Position numbers and translations under genes: made by a program. A stretch of DNA of 64,000 nucleotides from Serratia sp. DD3. GTDB lineage: Bacteria > Pseudomonadota > Gammaproteobacteria > Enterobacterales > Enterobacteriaceae. Every line of letters begins with the position of its first letter. Position 1 is the first letter of the stretch. The stretch lies in the NCBI RefSeq assembly GCF_000496755.2, contig NZ_AYKS02000016.1:1-64000 (forward strand), given 5' to 3'. Shown piece after piece: positions 1 to 9,462 of this stretch. Under the pieces are notes generated by a model that made no database searches, was not told the origin of the DNA, and was given only the letters and a program-made list of their open reading frames with translations.

Positions 1-3000
1 TACGGCGGTACCACCCGGGCGACCGGCGGCACCGTGCTGTTGGGGGCGAGTAATGCCCTGGGGCAAACCCAGTTGTTGACGGTGGATAGCAACGCCCTGT
101 TCGATATGGCCGGTTTTACCCAAACCGTGGGGGCGCTGGATAACCTCGGTGCCCTGACGCTCAATGGCGGCACATTAAGCAGTGACGGCCTGTTGACCAA
201 TAACGGCACCCTTAACTTGGCAGGTGGTACTCTCAATCTGCTGGCGGGTGGCACTTCCACCGCAGCCGATGGCCTGGCCGGTGCCGGCAGTTTGAATGTT
301 CAGGGCGGCAGCTTAACCCTGAGCGCCGATAACAGCACCCTGTCTGCCATCACTACCATTGTCAGCGGTGCTGACGTCACCTTAACCAATACTGGTACCC
401 TCGGCTCTGGTGACATCAATATCGCCGGGGCCCTGAACTTTAACCGTGACGGCAGCTTCGCCAACCGACTCCGTGGTAACGGGGTGGCAAATACCAACGC
501 TAACGTCCAACTGACCGGCAACAGCGACTTTAGCGGTACCCAAGCTATCAATAGCGGCGGTACGCTAACAATCAACGAAGCCCGCAATCTGGGGGCCGAC
601 AGCGCCACGGTGGATTTAACCACCACTAGCTCTACCCTGGTGTTTGATGGCCTGATTGGCAGCGTCGCACAAACCCTGCAAGGTATCGTGGACTCCACCG
701 TGAGTATTACTAATAACGCCAATATGTCACTGATTGGCGATAACAGTAACTTCAACGGGCTGTTTGCTATTGATGGCAACAGCACCTTGAGCGTCGCTGC
801 TTTGCAAAACCTCGGGGCGAGTACGGTTGATATTGCCAGCGCCAGCCAGTTGATCTTCAACAATTTTGCCGGTGGTGCCTTAACGCAACTGAACAACAGT
901 TTAAGCGGCGGTGGGAGCTGGGTATTGAATAACAGCCAGATTGATTTGTCTGGCAACGGCAACTTGGTCGACTTCAGTGGCCTGGTCGATATCAATACCT
1001 CTTCCAGTATCACCATCGACCAAGATACCGCCTTAAATACCGCGGCAATATTCAATGTTGCCAATGCCACCGACAGGTTGAATATTAATAGCAATGTTGA
1101 TTTCACCTTGAATAATGTCCTGCGGGGCTCAGGGGCGGTGAATGTTAACGCCAGTGGTAATGCGTTTAACTTTAGTAGCAGCGTAGGGAGTGACTTTAAC
1201 GGCACAGTGACACTGCAAAATACCAACTTCTTGCTCACTGGTGACAACACCGCCGCATTGACCAAGGCGACGCTGGCTCTGAACAGTGGCAGCGTGACTC
1301 AGGTTGGCGTTGCGAATACCCCAAGTACCGAAGCGATCAACGCCTTAACCATGAACGGCGGTACGCTGAATTTCTTTTCCGGCATTCCTGATGTCAGTGC
1401 GGATAGCATCATTCAGACTGAAGCCTTCACCGCAGCGGGTGGCGTGGTCAATATCACCGGGGACCTCTCCTGGACCAATAATGTGCCGACCATTCCGCCA
1501 GATTTGTCGCTGCTGGACCAAAACCGGGGTATGGCGGGGATGACCTTAATTACCGCCGATATGGCCAGTGGTGCCAATAATCTGACACTACAACTGAATG
1601 GTCAGCCTGTGGTACCCGATGCAGGCATAACCTCGGTCATTACACAAAATGGGGTCAATGTCGCGGAAGGGATTTACGACTATCACCTTTCTAACGCCAG
1701 CGTCACCGGCGCCATGGGGCTCTACCTGAATTATGAGTTGCACACGCTTAATTTGTTAACCGATGACCAAGATGCACTGGAGATCGCCACCAGCGCTGAT
1801 GCGGCTTCGAATCGCACCCTCACTGCCAGGCTGACCGGGGTCGGGGATATTGTCTTCAATGCCGCAGCGGCACCATTAACCATTACCAACAGCGCCAATG
1901 ATTACCGTGGTACAAGCACCATCTCTGGGGGGCTAGTGCTGCTGGGTGACAATAATTCATTGGGGCAGACCTCATTATTAACTGTCAACAACGGCGCTAC
2001 TTTCAAGACTAACGGATTTAATCAAACAGTCGGTGCGTTAGATAATGCTGGCCTGATTGATCTGGATCCTAGCGTGTTAACCGCAGGTGTAATGAATAAC
2101 ACCGGTATCATTGATCTTGCTGGTGGTACGTTGATTCTTACCGACGGTGGCACCTCCAGTTCGGTAGGCGGTTTGACTGGTGGTGGTCTGTTAAATGTAC
2201 AAGGGGGGAACCTGAGTTTAACCGCTGCCAATGACACCTTAAGTGCCAATACCCTAATTGCCTCTGGTGCAGCTATCAGCCTGAGTAATACCGGAAACCT
2301 GGGGACCAGTGCCGTAGAGGTGGTGGGTGCACTGAACTTTAATGGCAACGGCAGTTTTAACAATTTGCTCAGTGGCACTGGGGTGATTAATACCAATGCC
2401 AATGTACAACTCACCCATGCCAATACCTTCAGAGGGACACAAAGTATCAATGCCAACGGCACACTGACAGTGACTGCCGCCAATAATCTCGGGGATAGCA
2501 GTGCCAATATCAATTTAACCGATAGCACTGCCCAACTGATTTTCTCTGGTCTGCAAGATAGTGTTGCCAATAATATCCAGGGCGTGTCGAATTCGACCAT
2601 TATCGTCAATAATAACGCCAATATGGCGCTATTGGCCAATAACGCTGGCTTTGATGGTCACTTCCTCCTGACGGACAACAGTGTGCTGAATGTCCCGGAT
2701 TACCTGAATTTAGGCACCGGTACCATTACCATTGATTACGGCAGCAAGCTCAAACTGTTTTTCGATAACCTGGATGCGGCTACCCCAGCCAACTTGAACA
2801 CCGTCGAGTCCATCAGTGGTGATGGCATCATTACCCTATTCGATAGCGCCATCAGTATTAATACCACTGACCTTACCAACTTTGTTGGGCTAATCAATAT
2901 CGACGACGGATCCCGGTTGGACCTCAGTAGTGATCAGATACTGAACCCGCTGGCGACCATTAACGTGGATCAATCCATTGACACACTGAACATTAACAGT

Positions 3001-6000
3001 GCTGGGGCGTTCAATTTTGACAACAAGTTAATGGGTTACGGCGTTATCAATGTTAATACCAACAATACTGGCTTCAACTTTGGTGCTGATGTGGGTACCG
3101 CCTTTATCGGTACGTTGAATCTGCAAAATACTTCGTTCTTATTGGGGGGGAATAACACCCTGGCCGTCACCAATGCCCTGGTGATGATATCTCAGGGTAA
3201 TATCACTACCGTCGATGATGGTGTGCAGAATATTGGCGCACTGGTGATGAACGGTGGCACCCTGGCTTATAACAATCTGGTGGAAAATAACGCAGTGGTG
3301 ACGTCGGCCGGGACGATTGTGGCCAACACCATTAATACCACCGCCGGGGGTACAGTGAGGGCCAATCTGCCGACGACCCTTTCACCTAGCCTGGATGGTA
3401 TCAATACGCTGGATTTAGATACCGGCGTGATGGTAGTTAATTTAGCCAAAGGCGCGGCAACCGGCAGCGGCAATGAGCTGTTGCTCACCAATACCGCTGG
3501 TGTGCCCATTGACACAACCTATTATCAGGGGATTACCAACCCCAACAGTGCCACGGTAGCGGCAATGGGCCTGTTCCGCTATGGCCTCAGTACCAGTAAC
3601 CAGTTAGATGGACTCTATGTCAACTATGGTTTGAAGACGCTGGAACTGTTGACCAGAGATAATGAGGCGCTGACCCTAACCGGGACACTTGCCAATAATG
3701 GCACCCCGTCGAATAATCTGGAAGTGGAGATTATCGGTAGTGGTGACTTGGCTATCGACTCCCCTAACGACGGGACCATCGTTACCCTGAACGGCCAAAA
3801 CAGCAATTACACCGGTGCCACCTTGATACGTTCCGGCATTCTGCAACTCGCCAGTAATAATGCGCTAGGCCGCACCTCTAACCTGTCATTAACCAATGGT
3901 TCCAGTGTGAATATTAATGGCTTCACACAGATCGTTGGCGCTTTAAATGGTGCGCTGGGTACCACAATCAATTTAGGCACCGGGCAATTAACCGTGGCTA
4001 ATGGTGGCAACAGCAGTAGCCTGCTGACAGGAAGCGGCAATTTGATACTCAGTGCCGGTACCTTGACCCTGAACACTAATACACTGGTCTATTCCGGTAC
4101 CACCACCATTAACAGCGGTGCCACGGCGCTACTGACCCAATCAGAAGCCCTGGGCCATGGCAACATTGTCTTGGCTGGCAACTTAATGGTTAATGGTGCA
4201 ACAGGGAATTTAGTGAATAACCTGCAAGGCAACGGTAGCGCATCGTTTAATGAAAACGCTAAAGTGATCCTGACCGGGAATAACACGGACTTCAGTGGCA
4301 CCTTTACCACTAATAGTAATGCGATGCTAATCGCCACCAACGCGCAGAATTTTGGTAGTGGTTCGGTTCTCAACAATAGCGTGCTGGCGTTGGATGTGCT
4401 CGATGATTACTGGCAGCTCAACACCGCCATCAGTGGACCAGGCACCCTCATCAAACAAGGGCATGGTACGCTGCAAATCAGCAACAGCATTGTCAGTGCC
4501 GCGACAACAGTGGTGGAATACGGCAAGTTGCTGATTGGTACCCCACCTGCTAATGCCCCGGCTATTCAATCGCTGGGCAGTAACGCGACCTTGACCAGTA
4601 ATGTGATTGTACAAGATAACGGCATATTAGGGGGTGATGGGCAAATTGTCGGTAATGTCACCAACCGAGGGAATATTCTGGTTGGGCGCAGCGCCACCGG
4701 TTTGAATTACAGTGATTTTACTATCAACGGTAACTATATTGGCGAGAACGGTCATCTGTTCTTTGATACGGTGCTGGGCGATGACAGTTCGCCTACCGAC
4801 CGGTTGGTGATCACCGGCAATACCTCTGGCCAGAGTTCAGTCACGGTGAATAACCTCGGCGGACAAGGTGCTCAAAATATTAACGGCATTCAGATTATTC
4901 GTGTTGGTGGGGTTTCCGCCGGGCAATTCAGCCTGAACGGGCGTGCGGTTGCCGGGGCGCTGGAATATTTCCTCTTACAAGGCACGCCAACTAATCCTGG
5001 TGATGGTAACTGGTATCTGCGTTCCAATTACGCACCAGCGCCGGAACCGGAGGTCATTTACCGTCCTGAAGCAGGCAGCTACATCGCCAATATTGCTACC
5101 GCTAACTCGCTGTTTAATACCCGTCTTGATGACATTGATACCCGTGTGGCAAACGATCTTACCGGGGAAAAAACCAGTTTGTGGTTACGCCAAGTGGGCG
5201 GTCGTAATAAGTTTAATGATGCTAGCGGGCAGATTTCCAGCGAAACCAACCGCTATGTCATTCAACTGGGTGGGGAAGTGTTTGAAACCCATCTCACTGA
5301 AAAAGACCACCTGGGTATTGGCCTGATGGCCGGTTATGGTTATGCCAGTGGCAGCAGCGAGTCTAACCAAACGCATTATAACGCCGACCAGAGCTTAAAT
5401 GGCTACAGCCTTGGGGTCTATGGCACTTGGTATCAGGATGCGGCGCAACGCCACAGCCCTTATCTGCATGCCTGGCTGCGCTATGATTGGTTCGATGCCT
5501 CCGTCAATGGGCAAGAGTTAGCTAATGAAAGTTATCAAATCCATGGGTTGAGTGCTTCCGCAGAGGGTGGTTATCCGGTCCAGATCTATGATGGGGAAAG
5601 CAATAGCGGCTACATCACCCCTGAGTTACAACTGACGGTGAATGGTGCCAAGATGAACAACCAGACCGAAGCCAATGGCACGGTGGTGGAGCAGTCTGGC
5701 AACAATAACCTGCAGACTCGGGTAGGGGTCAAATTCTCTAACGACACGCGGATGGGTGGGAATAAAGAACAGGAAAACATCCTGACCACTTATCTGGATA
5801 TCAACTACATCAATAACTCTCAGCTGGCAGGGGTTGCTATGGATGGCATGGAAATGAAACAAAATGGCAACCGCAATCTGGTTGAGGTTCGCCTGGGAGT
5901 AGAAGGTAAGTTGAATAAAAACTTCAGCGTCTGGGGCAATGTCAGCCAGCAGATCGGCCAGAACAGCTATGACGATAAGTCAGCGATGCTTGGGGTGAGG

Positions 6001-6012
6001 TATAAGTTCTAA
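1..6012 (+). CDS. Giant autotransporter adhesin, 3' part (5' end outside window)
   Basis: The frame is open from base 1, so the gene starts upstream; about 2003 residues are visible. The passenger is a Gly/Asn/Thr/Leu-rich beta-helix with many 'xxFxGTxxINxxGTLTV...LG' motifs, the passenger-associated transport repeat pattern. An autochaperone-like region follows around nt 4500-4930 (motif 'SPTDRLVITGNTSG' near nt 4790). A proline-rich linker (PAPEPEVIYRPE, nt 5032-5070) leads to a C-terminal beta-barrel of about 300 residues ending in Tyr-Lys-Phe, the terminal aromatic expected for BAM insertion. I see no cysteine, as is usual for type Va passengers. Family knowledge says it is secreted by type V secretion and displayed at the cell surface; adhesion is inferred. 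Signal peptide and start cannot be assessed. Confidence 0.93.
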   Translation, partial: YGGTTRATGGTVLLGASNALGQTQLLTVDSNALFDMAGFTQTVGALDNLGALTLNGGTLSSDGLLTNNGTLNLAGGTLNLLAGGTSTAADGLAGAGSLNVQGGSLTLSADNSTLSAITTIVSGADVTLTNTGTLGSGDINIAGALNFNRDGSFANRLRGNGVANTNANVQLTGNSDFSGTQAINSGGTLTINEARNLGADSATVDLTTTSSTLVFDGLIGSVAQTLQGIVDSTVSITNNANMSLIGDNSNFNGLFAIDGNSTLSVAALQNLGASTVDIASASQLIFNNFAGGALTQLNNSLSGGGSWVLNNSQIDLSGNGNLVDFSGLVDINTSSSITIDQDTALNTAAIFNVANATDRLNINSNVDFTLNNVLRGSGAVNVNASGNAFNFSSSVGSDFNGTVTLQNTNFLLTGDNTAALTKATLALNSGSVTQVGVANTPSTEAINALTMNGGTLNFFSGIPDVSADSIIQTEAFTAAGGVVNITGDLSWTNNVPTIPPDLSLLDQNRGMAGMTLITADMASGANNLTLQLNGQPVVPDAGITSVITQNGVNVAEGIYDYHLSNASVTGAMGLYLNYELHTLNLLTDDQDALEIATSADAASNRTLTARLTGVGDIVFNAAAAPLTITNSANDYRGTSTISGGLVLLGDNNSLGQTSLLTVNNGATFKTNGFNQTVGALDNAGLIDLDPSVLTAGVMNNTGIIDLAGGTLILTDGGTSSSVGGLTGGGLLNVQGGNLSLTAANDTLSANTLIASGAAISLSNTGNLGTSAVEVVGALNFNGNGSFNNLLSGTGVINTNANVQLTHANTFRGTQSINANGTLTVTAANNLGDSSANINLTDSTAQLIFSGLQDSVANNIQGVSNSTIIVNNNANMALLANNAGFDGHFLLTDNSVLNVPDYLNLGTGTITIDYGSKLKLFFDNLDAATPANLNTVESISGDGIITLFDSAISINTTDLTNFVGLINIDDGSRLDLSSDQILNPLATINVDQSIDTLNINSAGAFNFDNKLMGYGVINVNTNNTGFNFGADVGTAFIGTLNLQNTSFLLGGNNTLAVTNALVMISQGNITTVDDGVQNIGALVMNGGTLAYNNLVENNAVVTSAGTIVANTINTTAGGTVRANLPTTLSPSLDGINTLDLDTGVMVVNLAKGAATGSGNELLLTNTAGVPIDTTYYQGITNPNSATVAAMGLFRYGLSTSNQLDGLYVNYGLKTLELLTRDNEALTLTGTLANNGTPSNNLEVEIIGSGDLAIDSPNDGTIVTLNGQNSNYTGATLIRSGILQLASNNALGRTSNLSLTNGSSVNINGFTQIVGALNGALGTTINLGTGQLTVANGGNSSSLLTGSGNLILSAGTLTLNTNTLVYSGTTTINSGATALLTQSEALGHGNIVLAGNLMVNGATGNLVNNLQGNGSASFNENAKVILTGNNTDFSGTFTTNSNAMLIATNAQNFGSGSVLNNSVLALDVLDDYWQLNTAISGPGTLIKQGHGTLQISNSIVSAATTVVEYGKLLIGTPPANAPAIQSLGSNATLTSNVIVQDNGILGGDGQIVGNVTNRGNILVGRSATGLNYSDFTINGNYIGENGHLFFDTVLGDDSSPTDRLVITGNTSGQSSVTVNNLGGQGAQNINGIQIIRVGGVSAGQFSLNGRAVAGALEYFLLQGTPTNPGDGNWYLRSNYAPAPEPEVIYRPEAGSYIANIATANSLFNTRLDDIDTRVANDLTGEKTSLWLRQVGGRNKFNDASGQISSETNRYVIQLGGEVFETHLTEKDHLGIGLMAGYGYASGSSESNQTHYNADQSLNGYSLGVYGTWYQDAAQRHSPYLHAWLRYDWFDASVNGQELANESYQIHGLSASAEGGYPVQIYDGESNSGYITPELQLTVNGAKMNNQTEANGTVVEQSGNNNLQTRVGVKFSNDTRMGGNKEQENILTTYLDINYINNSQLAGVAMDGMEMKQNGNRNLVEVRLGVEGKLNKNFSVWGNVSQQIGQNSYDDKSAMLGVRYKF
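52..3950 (+). repeat. Long-period internal repeat of the autotransporter passenger (~1.9 kb)
   Basis: The segment encoding N-[AS]-LG-[QR]-T followed by 'GF[TN]Q-VGAL' begins at nt 52, 1954 and 3859, giving periods of 1902 and 1905 nt (634-635 residues). The match continues beyond the anchor (for example 'NNGT...LAGGTL' and 'LNVQGG' in the first two copies). The third copy runs into the autochaperone region instead of a full module. DNA identity is moderate, so the duplication is not recent. Confidence 0.8.
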
Positions 6013-6042
6013 CTAGCTGCTGCACCTAGTCATGCTACAGGT

Positions 6043-6103
6043 GGGTATGGTGCAGGTTAGCTAACCGTCGAGCGCAGGGACGCGCGAGACGATCCCCTAG
6101 GGA
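6043..6103. repeat. Partial copy of a second dispersed repeat family
   Basis: This matches, in inverted orientation, the 97-bp element at 43262-43358. Shared pieces include 'gcaggttagc', 'ggagcgca/gagcgcag', 'gcgcgaxac' and 'cccxaggga'. It lies directly after the autotransporter stop codon and is truncated at its right side. Confidence 0.6.
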
Positions 6104-6131
6104 TAATAAGATATTTCAGCTTTATTAAGTG

Positions 6132-6190
6132 TTATACCCAAAATAATTCGATTTGCTGGTAGGCGGCAAATCAACGAGTCTCCAGCCATT
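6132..6190. repeat. Half ERIC element
   Basis: The sequence 'ttataccca...ataattcgatttgct-gtaggcggcaa' matches the left half of the complete ERIC at 6769-6895. The central hairpin and right arm are missing. It lies in the autotransporter-lipoprotein gap (6013-6281), which otherwise shows only the repeat fragment at 6043-6103. Confidence 0.65.
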
Positions 6191-6281
6191 GGCTTAATCA
6201 ACATCATCCGGTCTGTTTATACTACAATACGTTAACAGTAGTGTATAAACACAGCCTCAAAAACCAGAAGTGAGATGAAAA

Positions 6282-6752
6282 ATGATCAAACCATTGCACA
6301 AAATTTTACTGGCCTCCCTATTTGGTTTACTGCTTGCTGGGTGCGACGACAATTCAACCCCTGAAGCGACAGAGGAGAAAGCCAGCACGCTGAATGAAAA
6401 AGCTCAAAGTGAGCTCGGTACTCTTAAAGAGGCTGGCACTACCCAGGCACAAGAGTTGAAAGAAAAAGCAGACGCGTTAAAAGCGGATGCAGTTGAACAC
6501 ACACAAAGCCTGAAGGAAGATGCGCTGAAACATACACAAAGCCTAAAAGAAGATGCCCTGAAACATACGCAAAGCCTAAAGGAAGAGGCGCTGAAACACA
6601 CCGAAACGCTGAAAGGGGATGTCAGCAACCAGGCACAATCGTGGCTTGATTCAGCCAAAGAGCAGGTCGATGCCTTCAAAAATGGGGATAGTGGCGAAGC
6701 ACCACAAACTGATGGTGCAAACGATGCGCCGGAAAAATCAGAGGCTCCATAA
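6282..6752 (+). CDS. Small lipoprotein with 11-residue charged repeats
   Basis: 156 residues. An N-terminal signal sequence ends in the lipobox L-L-A-G-C (Cys20), followed by Asp-Asp. By the E. coli +2 rule, Asp after the lipidated Cys favours inner-membrane retention; this is inference for this organism. The rest is very hydrophilic, Lys/Glu/Ala-rich and predicted helical, with four 11-residue units of the type LKHTQSLKEDA around residues 71-114, reminiscent of LEA-like or coiled-coil stress proteins. The tail is acidic and Pro/Ala rich. The start is supported by 'agaagtgag' upstream; the ATG at 6275 is in another frame and closes quickly. It stands alone between repeats. I recognise no named family and function is unknown. 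Confidence 0.85.
   Translation: MIKPLHKILLASLFGLLLAGCDDNSTPEATEEKASTLNEKAQSELGTLKEAGTTQAQELKEKADALKADAVEHTQSLKEDALKHTQSLKEDALKHTQSLKEEALKHTETLKGDVSNQAQSWLDSAKEQVDAFKNGDSGEAPQTDGANDAPEKSEAP
6492..6623 (+). repeat. Four in-frame 33-nt tandem units in the lipoprotein gene
   Basis: Units begin at 6492, 6525, 6558 and 6591. The middle two are nearly identical and the outer two have diverged. Each encodes one 11-residue helical heptad-like unit, so copy number could change without a frameshift. Confidence 0.85.
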
Positions 6753-6768
6753 CCGGAGAGTATCCATA

Positions 6769-6895
6769 TATACCCAAGATAATTCGATTTGCTTGTAGGC
6801 GGCAAGTGATGGAATCCCCAGGAGCATAGCTAACTATGTGACTGGGGTGATAGAGCACAGCCAACACCCAAGCAATTTGAAGAATGACGGGTATA
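6769..6895. repeat. ERIC element (127 bp)
   Basis: Terminal inverted repeats 'tatacccaag' / 'gacgggtata' flank the conserved core 'ccccaggagcatag...ctatgtgactgggg', which folds as a long imperfect hairpin. The 127-bp length equals the canonical Enterobacterial Repetitive Intergenic Consensus. It lies 16 bp after the lipoprotein stop. The rest of the 6753-7062 gap holds only the terminator at 6995-7034. Confidence 0.93.
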
Positions 6896-6994
6896 GGCGT
6901 CCACGGCATGTCGCTGTTCCGCCTCATGCCCACCATTCCATCGGCTTAATGTAAACGGTATTAGGCGCGATTATTGAGTGAGCCGCACACAAAC

Positions 6995-7034
6995 AAACAG
7001 GTTACCCAGCGTTGGCTGTGTAACCTGTTTTTTT
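6995..7034. terminator. Bidirectional Rho-independent terminator downstream of cysS
   Basis: An 11-bp stem 'aaacaggttac' / 'gtaacctgttt' has a 14-nt loop. On the + strand it is followed by a run of T; on the - strand a 'ttgtttg' tract follows. It serves cysS (ending at 7063) and could also stop the lipoprotein transcript. Confidence 0.75.
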
Positions 7035-7062
7035 AATGTGGGAATATGAAAACGTTTGAGAG

Positions 7063-8448
7063 TTACTTACGGCGCCAACTGGTACCTTGCGGCCCATCTT
7101 CCAGCACAATGTTCATCTCAATTAACCGATCGCGCGCGGCATCGGCCAACGCCCACTCTTTGGCAACACGAGCGTCGTTGCGTTGTTTGATCAGCCGCTC
7201 AATCTCCGCCACTTCGCTATCATCCGCTTGTGCGCCACTTTGCAGAAATTGCTCAGGTTGCTGTTGCAACAGCCCTAATACCTGACCCAGTTGGCGCAAT
7301 TCTGCTGCCAAACCGTTAGCAGCGGCCAGATCTTCCCCCTTCAAGCGGTTAACTTCACGGGCCAGATCAAACAGCGCTGAATAAGCTTCCGGGGTGTTGA
7401 AGTCATCGTCCATCGCTTCACAAAAACGGGCTCTGAAGGCTTCGCCGCCTGCCGGTGTTGCCTCGGCATCAGTACCACGCAAGGCGGTATACAGACGTTC
7501 CAGTGCTGCACGTGCCTGTTTCAGGTTCTCTTCGCTGTAGTTCAACTGGCTGCGGTAGTGACCCGACATCAGGAAGTAACGCACACTTTCCGCGTCGTAA
7601 TGGGCTAGCACATCACGAATGGTAAAGAAGTTGTTCAATGACTTGGACATCTTCTCTTTGTCGATCATCACCATACCAGAGTGCATCCAGTAGTTGACGT
7701 AAGGGCCATCGTGCGCGCAGCTCGACTGGGCTATCTCGTTTTCATGGTGTGGGAACATCAGGTCTGAGCCGCCGCCATGAATATCGAAATGGGTACCCAG
7801 TTGTTTGCTGTTCATCGCCGAGCACTCAATATGCCAGCCTGGGCGGCCTGCCCCCCAAGGGGATTCCCAGCTTGGTTCACCGGGCTTGGACATTTTCCAC
7901 AGCACAAAATCCATCGGGTTGCGTTTTACATCGTCAATTTCTACCCGCGCTCCCGCTTGCAACTGATCCAGATCCTGGCGTGATAATTGACCATAATTCG
8001 GATCGCTGTCGATGGCGAACATCACATCGCCATTGCTGGCCACATAAGCATGATCTCTTGCCAGCAGTTGCTGGGTAATTTCGATAATCTCACTGATATG
8101 ATGAGTCGCACGCGGTTCAAGGTCTGGGCGTTCAATCAGCAAGGCGTCAAAATCAGCATGCATCTCTGCCAACATGCGCGCGGTGAGTTGGTCGCAGGTT
8201 TCACCGTTTTCTGCTGCACGGCGAATAATTTTGTCATCCACATCGGTAACGTTACGCACGTAATTCAGCGAAAACCCCAGATAACGCAGATAACGCGCCA
8301 CCACATCGAATGCCACAAAGGTACGCCCGTGACCAATATGGCACAGGTCATAAATGGTTACCCCACACACATACATGCCCACTTTACCGGCATGGATAGG
8401 CTTGAATTCCTCTTTTTGACGAGTCAGGGTATTAAAAATCTTTAGCAT
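7063..8448 (-). CDS. cysS: Cysteinyl-tRNA synthetase
   Basis: 461 residues, the normal bacterial length. A class Ia synthetase that charges tRNA(Cys) with cysteine in the cytoplasm. Visible hallmarks are the zinc ligand Cys28 in 'YVCGVT', the HIGH signature at 37-40 (HIGHG), the zinc-site segments 'GWHIECSAM' and 'HHENEIAQ', and KMSKS near residue 266. The C-terminal anticodon-binding region ends 'GTSWRRK'. In E. coli cysS is immediately divergent from ppiB; here a toxin-antitoxin pair separates them. Confidence 0.98.
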   Translation of the reverse strand: MLKIFNTLTRQKEEFKPIHAGKVGMYVCGVTIYDLCHIGHGRTFVAFDVVARYLRYLGFSLNYVRNVTDVDDKIIRRAAENGETCDQLTARMLAEMHADFDALLIERPDLEPRATHHISEIIEITQQLLARDHAYVASNGDVMFAIDSDPNYGQLSRQDLDQLQAGARVEIDDVKRNPMDFVLWKMSKPGEPSWESPWGAGRPGWHIECSAMNSKQLGTHFDIHGGGSDLMFPHHENEIAQSSCAHDGPYVNYWMHSGMVMIDKEKMSKSLNNFFTIRDVLAHYDAESVRYFLMSGHYRSQLNYSEENLKQARAALERLYTALRGTDAEATPAGGEAFRARFCEAMDDDFNTPEAYSALFDLAREVNRLKGEDLAAANGLAAELRQLGQVLGLLQQQPEQFLQSGAQADDSEVAEIERLIKQRNDARVAKEWALADAARDRLIEMNIVLEDGPQGTSWRRK

Positions 8449-8610
8449 TGGGGTATTCCGTGGTGTGCGTGATTAATGAAGGTTAGTCCCAACCTATTGA
8501 AACCCGAAGGCTCCGCTATTGCAAGAGTCAGTATGACCAGAATCCGTACAAAAATGACCCCGCTCCTGCAAACTTAAGTGGCTACGGGGATAACAATTGG
8601 GGCCAGGTGC

Positions 8611-8895
8611 TTAATGTGCGGCCAATTGCTGGAAAAATTCAGGATTATCCCGAATGGTAGCCAACACCTTCGCTGCCAACCCGGTCGGATTACGCCGTTT
8701 GGCTTCCCAACTTTTTATAGTATCAATGCTGGTGCCCAGTGCCTTTGCCATTTCCGCCTGAGAGACACTGAGCTGCGCTCTTATGGCACGGACATCGGCA
8801 ATCTCATAACGGGTAACACGGGCCGGTGCTTTAACACCCTGCTTTATCTCTACCGCCTCTTGCAGAGAGGTTTTCAGGTCATCAAACAAGCTCAT
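8611..8895 (-). CDS. HTH antitoxin of a RelE/HigB-type pair (NadS-like)
   Basis: 94 residues from the chosen start. A C-terminal Xre/Cro helix-turn-helix ('LSVSQAEMAKALGTSIDTIKSWE') follows an N-terminal segment typical of NadS/HigA-like antitoxins ('FDDLKTSLQEAVEIKQG'). I chose ATG 8895 because GAGG lies 6 nt upstream; an in-frame ATG at 8907 would overlap the toxin end by 11 nt. Toxin-first order, as in higBA, implies co-translation. It should neutralise the toxin and repress the pair by binding the palindrome at 9249-9281. Confidence 0.85.
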   Translation of the reverse strand: MSLFDDLKTSLQEAVEIKQGVKAPARVTRYEIADVRAIRAQLSVSQAEMAKALGTSIDTIKSWEAKRRNPTGLAAKVLATIRDNPEFFQQLAAH

Positions 8896-8896
8896 T

Positions 8897-9229
8897 TTAC
8901 GCCTCATCTTTAAGCAATTTGGTTAATTTTCTCAGTTCGGCCTTTTCCGCGTCAGTCAGATTCTCTTTGGTACTTTTCGGGTAAGCCATCACAAAATAAA
9001 TAATTTCTTGAGTCGCCAGAAAATAAATCACTCTAGCACTACTACTTTTCCCCTGAAATCCGGTGACCATTCTGACTTTTCGTAACCCGCCGGTTTGCTG
9101 TATTAATTCCCCTTTATTCGGGGATTCGATCAACGCCTTCTGAAGTTCCTTAAGCTCATCGTCAGTTGCAATCTGCTTTATCTGTCGGGTAAACATCGAG
9201 GTCTCGATAAACACCATTCCATGACTCAC
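8897..9229 (-). CDS. RelE/HigB-type toxin
   Basis: 110 residues from a GTG start at 9229, which has GGGAG 8 nt upstream; ATG at 9217 ('MVFIETSMFTRQI') is the alternative and agrees better with typical homologue N-termini. The RelE-superfamily fold is suggested by 'LQKALIESPNKGELIQQTGGLRKVRM', 'GKSSSARVIYFL' and 'IYFVMAYPKSTKENLT', the pattern of the HigB/RelE-like family with Arg/Lys-rich RNA-contact strands. Known relatives are ribosome-dependent mRNA endonucleases; activity here is inferred. It lies directly upstream of its antitoxin and looks intact. Its insertion between cysS and ppiB indicates a mobile accessory module. Confidence 0.85.
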   Translation of the reverse strand: MSHGMVFIETSMFTRQIKQIATDDELKELQKALIESPNKGELIQQTGGLRKVRMVTGFQGKSSSARVIYFLATQEIIYFVMAYPKSTKENLTDAEKAELRKLTKLLKDEA

Positions 9230-9248
9230 TGGATCTACTCCCTTTCAA

Positions 9249-9281
9249 GTACAGTGTACACCAAAAAGGAGTACACTGTAC
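9249..9281. promoter_or_regulatory. Inverted-repeat operator of the toxin-antitoxin pair
   Basis: The 11-mer 'gtacagtgtac' (9249-9259) and its exact reverse complement 'gtacactgtac' (9271-9281) are separated by 11 bp, and each half is itself nearly palindromic. It lies 20 bp upstream of the toxin start and so probably overlaps the promoter. It is the likely binding site of the HTH antitoxin. Confidence 0.75.
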
Positions 9282-9462
9282 CTTCCAAATTGTGCGTTGC
9301 CAAAAAAGAGCGTTAACATTGCGTCACAGATCGATAATCTGCCAGGAACAACCGAGACGCTCGGCTACTGACTGATTAAGCAAAATATGCTATAAAGCCG
9401 CCTTGATTGTTCACCATCCTTTCTTATGTGACATCTCACTTTATTTTGCTAGGACAAAAACT

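Noticed and set aside
300..1265. Long open frame on the minus strand within the autotransporter (321 codons)
   Set aside because: It is a shadow of the Asn/Thr/Gly-rich repeat on the other strand; the translation is low-complexity Leu/Pro/Ser and lacks a ribosome site. The same applies to other frames opposite 2022-5862.
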